Below, in pieces: positions 42,852-50,600 of a stretch of DNA of 64,000 nucleotides. Position numbers and translations under genes: made by a program. The first letter of the stretch is position 1; every line of letters begins with the position of its first letter. The notes below the pieces were generated by a model, which made no database searches, had not been told where the DNA came from, and was given only the letters and a program-made list of their open reading frames with translations. Source of the stretch: Opitutales bacterium (GTDB taxonomy: Bacteria; Verrucomicrobiota; Verrucomicrobiia; Opitutales; UBA2987); the NCBI GenBank assembly GCA_021772515.1, contig JAJFLU010000024.1, positions 26,745-90,744 of the forward strand. The letters run 5' to 3'.

Positions 42852-43837
42852 TGAAACCTTTTCAATACGCCACCGCTTCCAGCGCCGACGGTGCCCTGGA
42901 ACTTTGCGGAAAAAATGATCAATTTCTTGCTGGCGGGACGGATATTCTCGGTGAGGTGAAGGAATTTGTGTCTAATCCCGGCAGGTTGGTTAATATAAAA
43001 AATCTCCCCGGAACGAGGGAAATTGTTGAAACAGATACCGGCTGGAAACTCGGGGCCAATGTAACCATCGCTGAAATCGCGGCCCATGAGGGACTTCGCC
43101 GAGCGCTTCCCGGATTAACCCAGGCTGCGGCCAAGGTCGGCTCTCCCCAAATCCGCAATATGGGCACATTGGCGGGAAATCTCGCGCAGCATTCGCGCTG
43201 CTGGTATTATCGGCATCGGGATGTCCAATGCCTGAAAAACGGCGGAGCGCGATGCTATGCCAGGGAATCGGAAAACAAATACCACAGCATCTTTTCGGGA
43301 AACCCCTGCATAAGCCCAGTGGTTTCGAACATGGCCGTCATCCTGGCAGCCCTTGAGGCGAGTGTTAATATTCGAAGGGGCAAACAGACCTTTGATATAA
43401 AGATGGCGGAATTTTACATGGTCGCCTGGTTTAACCCCTACGCCCATAACTCCCTGAAACCCGCCGACCTTATTCTGGAGGTCAATATACCCGTAAAAAC
43501 TCGTTCTTGCGTGTATTTACAGGTCTCCGAAAAAAGCGATTTTGACTGGGCGCTGGTTAGTTGCGCGGCAGCGGGAGACCTGGATGGCAATGCCTTGAAA
43601 AATGTTCGTGTCGCATTGGGGGCGATTTCTCCCATGGTTCAAGAGGTGGAAGATGCCAATAGTTTTCTCGAAGGCAAAGAGTTGGACAGAAGAACCGCCT
43701 CAATGGCCGCGAATATCATCCTGGAAGAAGCGGAACCGCTGGAACATAATGGCTACAAAGTGCCTATGGCACGCGCGCTCATCCGCCGGGCATTGTTCAA
43801 ACTGGCTGGGATAAATCTTGAAAGGGAAACTTCATGA
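42851..43837 (+). CDS. FAD-binding subunit with an extra four-Cys (probable 4Fe-4S) site
   Basis: This 328-aa flavoprotein has the family loops QFLAGGTDILGEVKEF and IRNMGTLAGNLAQ. Just after these it carries an inserted RCWYYRHRDVQCLKNGGARCYA, with Cys117, Cys127 and Cys135, and Cys153 in SGNPCISP. PaoB and 4-hydroxybenzoyl-CoA-reductase-type subunits bind a [4Fe-4S] cluster in the same place, so an extra cluster is likely. Its start overlaps the Mo-subunit stop, and its own stop overlaps the start of the small Cys-rich gene (ATGA). Confidence 0.92.
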   Translation: MKPFQYATASSADGALELCGKNDQFLAGGTDILGEVKEFVSNPGRLVNIKNLPGTREIVETDTGWKLGANVTIAEIAAHEGLRRALPGLTQAAAKVGSPQIRNMGTLAGNLAQHSRCWYYRHRDVQCLKNGGARCYARESENKYHSIFSGNPCISPVVSNMAVILAALEASVNIRRGKQTFDIKMAEFYMVAWFNPYAHNSLKPADLILEVNIPVKTRSCVYLQVSEKSDFDWALVSCAAAGDLDGNALKNVRVALGAISPMVQEVEDANSFLEGKELDRRTASMAANIILEEAEPLEHNGYKVPMARALIRRALFKLAGINLERETS

Positions 43838-44040
43838 AGCAGATCCCTTGCAGATTTCTCCGCACCAAAAAGATGTACATCCCCGAAAAGGCTGGTCTAG
43901 CCTTGGTTGAAAAGGATTACCCGGCGGAATCTCCCCATTGCTGGTGCAATAAAACCATGATCGAACTAGGCCCCGATGATTCACCCGTTTCCATCAAGGA
44001 CTGCACCAACGTAAAACGCCCCTGCCACCGGGATGGGTAG
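43834..44040 (+). CDS. Small Cys-rich protein coupled to the molybdenum-hydroxylase operon
   Basis: I do not recognise this 68-aa protein. Its ATG overlaps the FAD-subunit stop (ATGA), so it is translated as the fourth operon gene. Five Cys stand at 6, 36, 38, 57 and 64, including the tight pair HCWCNKT and DCTNVKRPC, a pattern that could bind a metal or iron-sulfur cluster. It has no signal peptide. A chaperone, maturation factor or electron-transfer helper for the hydroxylase is an inference from operon position only. Confidence 0.7.
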   Translation: MKQIPCRFLRTKKMYIPEKAGLALVEKDYPAESPHCWCNKTMIELGPDDSPVSIKDCTNVKRPCHRDG

Positions 44041-44063
44041 AATTATTTATTACTGGGTAATTA

Positions 44064-45254
44064 TCATGCACGTTGCAGATCTTTTATACGGCTTGAGAAC
44101 AGTTTTTGTAAGAGATTCTTTATTTCTGTTTTTTTGGTAAGCTTCTCGATCCACTCTTGAGGGATACCTTTTTCTCCGCCGATTCCGTGGGCGGCTCCTA
44201 GAATGGCTCCAAGAAGTATGCCACGTCCGCAGGAATCGCCACCAGCGTAGATATTCTCCCTGATTGCTTCGCGAAATGAGCCCGAAGTGGCCAGATTATG
44301 GATTACGCTCGGAACACCGAAAACGAGGTTGCAACTCATTCCGAATTCGCCCGTCACGACCTGATTATTCTCGTTTTTTAAGGAGAGCGCTTTGTTCAAT
44401 AAATTCGCTACATCCGGTTCCGCACCCGCTAACCCGGCTTCGATGGCCGCTTCAACATCAGCGGTTTGCAGGGCCGTTTCGATGATTTGTGCGGCCGCTT
44501 GGCCGAAGGTGACTGCGAGGTCGTTGTCATTAGTCACTCGCACCGCAGATTCCACAACCTCGGAAAGGGAATCAACTCCCTCATAGGCGGCGACCAGAGC
44601 GGGTAGTTTTGAGATGGCCGGCAATTGTTCATCGTCGGCACCGTGGTAACCACCGATGCTTTCCAGTTCATCGAGGATTTTGAAAGCATAGGCAACCATT
44701 TCATCATCGTCGTTGGTTGTCCGCACACTTTGTTCGACCATTTCGCGAAGTTCTTCTCCTTTTGCCCGCTTCACATTGGCGAGGACTTTGGTAATCATCC
44801 GGTGTTTGGTATTTTCATCACCTGCAAATGGAATCGCTTCGGCCCGTTGGAGGGCTTGATTTTCTGCCCTGGCAAGGTTGTTCAAAGTATCCCGCGTTGG
44901 ATGGTCGATATAGCCCACATAGTCGCCGCCATATCCAAAATGTTCCTGGAAAAGTTCCTCGTAGCTGGTCTTATCGTAGCGGCCATTATTGGCGGCCAGT
45001 GTACGTAAAAGGACCATTGCCTGTTCCCCGTAATGGGACAAATCGCCAACCTGTTTTCTCCCGTGTGCATAGTAGCCTACCACGTTTTCATAATCCGCTG
45101 GAGTGGGGGAACGAAATTCCGGTTTTTGGGGCGCGACCTCGCGGATGCGGTCCTGATCATAAAGCCAATGCAAACCCAAAGAGGCGGCGTCGGCCACCAA
45201 AGCTCCTAATATTGCGCCATAAAAGCGGTCCTCTTTATTGATGTTTTTGTTCAT
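44064..45254 (-). CDS. ADP-ribosylglycohydrolase (DraG)-family protein
   Basis: This 396-aa protein opens with DRFYGAILGALVADAASLGLHWLYD and closes with AGGDSCGRGILLGAILGAAHGIGG, the two conserved ends of the DraG/ADP-ribosylhydrolase fold. The canonical magnesium motifs are altered: no TDDT is seen near the N-terminus, where GDLSHYGEQAMVLL sits, and the C-terminal DTD reads DSC. It may belong to a subfamily with other substrates, such as an ADP-ribosyl or nucleoside-sugar bond, or have one metal fewer. Monocistronic; the preceding gene converges on it. Confidence 0.85.
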   Translation of the reverse strand: MNKNINKEDRFYGAILGALVADAASLGLHWLYDQDRIREVAPQKPEFRSPTPADYENVVGYYAHGRKQVGDLSHYGEQAMVLLRTLAANNGRYDKTSYEELFQEHFGYGGDYVGYIDHPTRDTLNNLARAENQALQRAEAIPFAGDENTKHRMITKVLANVKRAKGEELREMVEQSVRTTNDDDEMVAYAFKILDELESIGGYHGADDEQLPAISKLPALVAAYEGVDSLSEVVESAVRVTNDNDLAVTFGQAAAQIIETALQTADVEAAIEAGLAGAEPDVANLLNKALSLKNENNQVVTGEFGMSCNLVFGVPSVIHNLATSGSFREAIRENIYAGGDSCGRGILLGAILGAAHGIGGEKGIPQEWIEKLTKKTEIKNLLQKLFSSRIKDLQRA

Positions 45255-45430
45255 GGTAAATCCTAATTGTTAAAATCAATTTTCCAATCCGTAAATTGAG
45301 ACGGATTCGCCTTTCGATCCTTGCAAAAGACCTATGCGGAAACGAATTTGGCGAAAAATGGTTTTCCCCAATAAACAATACCGGAACGGAAACTGTTTCA
45401 GATTGCTTCTGAACCGCCCGGAAAATCAGG

Positions 45431-45667
45431 TTACAGAGAACTATGAGCCCCGTCACAGTAAGCGCCATTGCCACTGTGTTTGCAGCCGCAAAAGGCAACG
45501 CGGGTGGTTTCTTCGATTTCCACTTTTACTGGCCCGATCCCCATGCCTTTGTGGGAGCCATCGCAAAAGGGCTGCCCGGCAGATTTTCCGCAGGCGCACC
45601 ACCAGTAGGTTCCGGCTTCAACTTCTTGAACATAGGGTCGTTTCTGTGCGATTTCCGGTTCTGCCAT
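45431..45667 (-). CDS. CDGSH iron-sulfur protein with two clusters
   Basis: This 78-aa protein has two CDGSH-type sites, CGKSAGQPFCDGSHKG and CGCKHSGNGAYCDGAHSS, each giving the Cys3-His ligand set of [2Fe-2S] CDGSH proteins. The double-motif small form is common in bacteria. It probably works in electron transfer or iron/redox handling. Single gene, with intergenic gaps of about 160-180 bp on both sides. Confidence 0.92.
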   Translation of the reverse strand: MAEPEIAQKRPYVQEVEAGTYWWCACGKSAGQPFCDGSHKGMGIGPVKVEIEETTRVAFCGCKHSGNGAYCDGAHSSL

Positions 45668-45828
45668 AACTATTCCTTTACGTTGATCGTGTGGGGGGGT
45701 GATTGATTAACTTTTCTGTCTCAGAGCGGCCATTACAAGTTGTTATTCAGGGAAAACACTGTTGGAATACTCTGGTTTTCTTTGGTATGACTTAATTGCC
45801 TTCGCCTCAAGCTAATTCCCTAATTATT

Positions 45829-47649
45829 ATGAAACCAACTGGTCCAAATAATCTTGTTTTCAAAATTTCAATTCTACTGCTGAGTTTGGTTCTTCCCGCT
45901 AGCGGGTTTTCTCAGGAAAACGGCGATGAGTCGGCTCGATTGAACGCTTTTTTCGAGAAATCATTCGAGGCCCATATCAATCGCAACCCGGAATTTCAGT
46001 CCAGACTCGGGATTAAAAAGGATTACGGTAAATGGACCGACCGCTCAGATGCATTTGCCACTGAGGCGCTTGCGACCACTGTTTTCGAATTGGCTACCCT
46101 CCGCAACGAGTTCGATTTTGACAAACTTGATCAACAAACGCGCCTCAGCTATCTCCTCTTTGAATACCGCGCGGAGCGAGAAATTCGCGGCTACCAATGG
46201 CGCTTTTACAATTACCCGGTGAATCAGATGCACGGTCTCCAATCGGAGGCGCCAGCTTTTCTCATCAATATTCACCGCATCGAAAACCTCAGCGACGCCG
46301 AGGCATACATATCGCGACTGAGAGGAATGGGGCCGCTCATTGATCAATTGATCGAAAATCTGGAGATACGCAGAGAGAAGGGCATTGTTCCCCCAAAGTT
46401 CGTTTTTCCTCTGGTCATAGGTGCCTCCCGAAACTTGATAACCGGGCCGCCATTTGATAAATCGCTTAACAACAGCAGCTTATGGGAAGATTTTAATGTC
46501 AAAATTGAAGCGCTGAAAGGAGTCAATACTGCCCGTAAAAATACTCTGTTAAAAAATACGCGCATGGCCTTGTTGGAGGCTGTAGGTCCGGCGTACGGCC
46601 GGTTGATCGACTATCTGACAGGCCTTGAAACTATTGCCACCGAAGACGATGGCGTGTGGAAATTTCCCGACGGGGATGCGTTTTATGAAAACGCTTTGAG
46701 AAGGACGACCACCACGAATCTAAAAGCGGAGGAAATTCACCAAATTGGGCTGGCAGAGGTCGCCCGTATTCATCGGGAGATGCGAGAGATCATGAAGGTT
46801 GTTGGATTTAAGGGTGATTTGGCGGCGTTTTTGAACTTCATGCGCACGGATTCCCGATTCTTTTATCCAGAAACCGAAGAGGGTAAGCAGGCCTATCTGG
46901 ATAAAGCCACATCGATTCTCGATGAAATGAAGATGCACTTGGATGAATTTTTTGTTACCACTCCGAAGGCCGGGTTGGTGGTCAAGGCGGTCGAGGCATT
47001 TCGGGAAAAGTCGGCTGGCAAGGCATTCTACAGCCGACCGGCCATGGATGGCTCCCGACCAGGAACCTACTATGCCAACCTGATGCTTATGGCCAATATG
47101 CCCACCTACCAAATGGAGGCGCTGGCCTTCCACGAAGGGGTTCCGGGTCACCACTTACAAATCGCTATTGCCCAGGAGGCCGCAGGCATCCCTGAATTCC
47201 GCAGGCATACCCGATATACGGCTTTCTCCGAAGGGTGGGGACTTTATAGCGAATATTTCCCTCTCGAATACGGTTATTATGAAGATCCTTATTCCAATTT
47301 TGGGCGTTTGGCCATGGAGATCTGGAGGGCTGCGCGGCTCGTTGTGGATACCGGCATTCATTTCAAAAAATGGACCCGCCAGGAGGCAATCGATTTTTTG
47401 ATCGAGAATACCCCCAACCCCGAAGGCGACTGCATTAACGCCATTAACCGCTACATCGTAATGCCCTCACAGGCGACCGCCTATAAAATCGGCATGTTGA
47501 AAATTCTCGAACTTCGCGCATGGTCGAAAGAAAAACTGGGAGATAAATTTGATATCCGGGAATACCACGAAGTCATCCTCACCGGTGGTCCCATGCCCCT
47601 TTCAATGCTAGAAAAACAAGTGCAAAAATGGGTGGAGTCAAAGCTTTGA
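45829..47649 (+). CDS. DUF885-family exported metallopeptidase-like protein
   Basis: From ATG 45829 the protein (606 aa) starts with a signal peptide, ISILLLSLVLPASGFSQ, so it is exported. The hallmark is ALAFHEGVPGHHLQIAIAQE, the HExxPGHH zinc motif of DUF885 proteins. It is followed by RRHTRYTAFSEGWGLYSEY with a likely third ligand Glu, and NPEGDCINAINRYIVMPSQATAYKIG. The family is thought to be carboxypeptidase- or dipeptidase-like. The gene converges with uvrA across 15 bp. Confidence 0.88.
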   Translation: MKPTGPNNLVFKISILLLSLVLPASGFSQENGDESARLNAFFEKSFEAHINRNPEFQSRLGIKKDYGKWTDRSDAFATEALATTVFELATLRNEFDFDKLDQQTRLSYLLFEYRAEREIRGYQWRFYNYPVNQMHGLQSEAPAFLINIHRIENLSDAEAYISRLRGMGPLIDQLIENLEIRREKGIVPPKFVFPLVIGASRNLITGPPFDKSLNNSSLWEDFNVKIEALKGVNTARKNTLLKNTRMALLEAVGPAYGRLIDYLTGLETIATEDDGVWKFPDGDAFYENALRRTTTTNLKAEEIHQIGLAEVARIHREMREIMKVVGFKGDLAAFLNFMRTDSRFFYPETEEGKQAYLDKATSILDEMKMHLDEFFVTTPKAGLVVKAVEAFREKSAGKAFYSRPAMDGSRPGTYYANLMLMANMPTYQMEALAFHEGVPGHHLQIAIAQEAAGIPEFRRHTRYTAFSEGWGLYSEYFPLEYGYYEDPYSNFGRLAMEIWRAARLVVDTGIHFKKWTRQEAIDFLIENTPNPEGDCINAINRYIVMPSQATAYKIGMLKILELRAWSKEKLGDKFDIREYHEVILTGGPMPLSMLEKQVQKWVESKL

Positions 47650-47664
47650 ATTATTCCGAAAAAA

Positions 47665-50600
47665 TTAGCGATTGGGAGTTGGCAGCTTGCCCTTTAGGTA
47701 GGGGGCGGTTGGGCTGCGGGTGCATTTTAAGAGGCCGTTTACTGGGCCTTGGTAGAGGATCTCGCCTCCTGTGTCCCCTCCATCGGGTCCGATTTCGACC
47801 ACGTAATCCGCTTCCGCAATCAGATCGAGGTGATGCTCGATTACGATAACCGTGTGACCTTGATCCACCAACCGATGGAGCACATCGATCAATTTTTCGC
47901 AATCACTCAAGTGCAGCCCGATGGTCGGCTCCTCAAGAATATAGAGGTTGCGCCCTCCGTTGAGCGGGCCGGTTCGTCTTTGTGGAACGGGAAGCCCTTT
48001 TGTCAGTTCGCTCACGAGTTTGAGTCGTTGGGCTTCCCCGCCCGAGAGCGTGGGGCTGCTTTGACCGAGGGTTAAATAACCCAACCCGGTCTCCACCATC
48101 AGTCCGAGCATGGCTTTTAGCTTTGTGTGAAATTGGAACATCTCGACCGCCTCTTCAAAAGTCAGGTTCAGGACATCGGCAATATTTCTGCCCTGCAATC
48201 GAATGTCGGCCAATTCTGCGGCGTAGCGTTTCCCCTGACATTCATCGCAATCGACATAGGTGTCGGGCAGGAAATTCATGGCTAGTTTGATACGCCCCGC
48301 TCCCTTGCAGGTCTCGCAGCGACCACCCTTCGTATTGAATGAATAGGTGCTCGCGGAATGTCCGTGCAGCCGCGCCTCGGGAAGCATTTGGAAAAGTTGC
48401 CTAATGATGTCGAATGCCCCGATATAGGTTGCCGGGGTGGATCGTGGAGTTTTGCCAATCGGCTTTTGATCGACTTCGATAACCTGGCGGAAACCGCTCC
48501 CGATGGTGATTCGTTTGAACGGAGGACCCGATTTTCCGTCCATATCTATTTTTCCGGATCGGGCAAATTTGGCTCCGGTAATTCTATTCAAATTGTGTTG
48601 GCAAAGATGGTTCACCGCCGGTTTGAGCAAATCACGAATGAGGGTGGATTTTCCCGCTCCGGAGATGCCGCAGACCATGATGAGTTTGCCCAGAGGTAGG
48701 TAGAGGTCGTCCCCCTTGAGGTTGCGAAAAGCGGTTTCCTTGATGACAAGCCAGTTTTCCCGGTTTCCCTTGCGGGGACTATAAACGGACGGTAGCGGTC
48801 GGTATTCGCCCCGGCGCGGATGGGCCATACCTTTTCGCAAAAACTGTCCCGTCAGCGAAGTCTTGTTTTTCTTGATCGCAGCTAAAGAACCATTGGCCAA
48901 TAAATGACCCCCATGCGCTCCCGCGCCGGGACCGAGGTCGATGATGCGGTCTGCCATTTGCATCGTCTCCTCATCGTGCTCAACAATTATCAAGGTATTT
49001 CCTTTGTCGCGGAGCGATTTCAGGGATTCCAGGAGTCGGGAGTTATCCCTTGCATGCAATCCGATGGAGGGTTCGTCCAGCACATAGAGGACTCCCGAGA
49101 GATTCGAGCCAAGTTGCGCGGCGAGGCGAATCCGCTGGGCTTCGCCGCCGGAAAGTGTGGCAGTGGCGCGATCCAAAGAGAGGTAATTCAACCCCAAAGA
49201 GTCCATAAAGTGAAGCCGCTCCGTGATTTCCGGTAAAAGACTCTCCACAATGGCTTTACCCCGGCGGTCCAGTTTCAATTGACGCAGAGATTTAACCAAA
49301 TTTTCCGGAGTCAGTCGGAGCAACTCGGGCAGATTGAGCGCGCGGCCATCCTTGACGAGCAATCGGACGGAGCGGCTGACGGCGTTTAGGCGACCCCCCC
49401 GGCAGTCGGGACATTGGGCCCCATTTCTTAGCCCCTGGATAGAATCTGGATAATCCTCGTCGGTGACCATCCAGTCAAATATGCGCCCATGCCCCCGGCA
49501 ACTCGGGCACCAGCCCTTGTTTGAATTCCAGGAAAAATGCTTCGGATCGAGCTCCGGGTAGGCCTCCCCTGTTTGAGGGTCGGTGCGACTGGTTGAAAAC
49601 CAGGAGGTTATTTTCCCACTGGGCATTGCCAAAAAACAGGCGCCCTTGCCCAATCTGAGGGCTTCCTGTAATGTTTTTCGGTCCAGCTTGGACAATTTTT
49701 CGCCACCTAACTGAAATGTTTTCACGACGACCTCGATGTCATGCTCACGGTAGCGATCCAGTTTCTCAAAATCCGCGATAGCCTCGAAATGGCCGTCAAT
49801 ACGCAATTTTTCAAAGCCGTGGTCGGAGGCCCAATTAGCCAACGGTTGATGGTGCCCCTTTCGCCCTCGGACGAGTGGGGCGCATAGATGCCGGACCGAT
49901 TTTCCCTTTTTGCCCTGCTGTTTTTCGAGTGATTTATTCAACCTCCGTAACAGGGCGGTCGGGGTTTGGGAAATTAGTGGCAATCCGGATCCGATACTGT
50001 GTTGAACCCCGATTCTCGCCATAAGCAGCCGCAAATACTGGGCCACTTCCGTTATGGTGGCGACCGTGGACTTACGGGTTCCGTAGGTGACTCTTTGTTC
50101 GATTGCGACAGTCGGGGGGATGCCGCTCAACCGGTCGATGTCGGGTCTTGGCATTTGCTCGACGAACTGCCGGGCGTAGGGGGACATTGATTCCATGAAC
50201 CGCCTTTGGCCTTCGGCAAAGATGATGTCGAAGGCCAGCGAAGATTTTCCCGACCCGGAAATGCCGGTGATAACCGTTATCTCCCGATGGGGAATTTGCA
50301 GGGTGAGATTTTTCAGATTGTGCTCCCGCGCCCCAAACACCTCTACCGATTTCGAACGGCTCCTCCTCGTGTATGGAGCCTTATCCTCTGCCGCCCTAAG
50401 ATGCGTTCTAACCGGAAATTCACTAATGTTTTTTGCCTTTTTCTTTCCTCTGCGGCCATTGGCTGATGAGCGCAGGGCATCGGCCATAAAAGGAGCGCTC
50501 GGGGCCGTTTGGAGAGCCAGTTTTTCGGGAGTTCCCGCGAAAACGATTTTTCCGCCGTCCTGTCCGGCTTCGGGTCCCATTTCAATAATCCAATCGGCGG

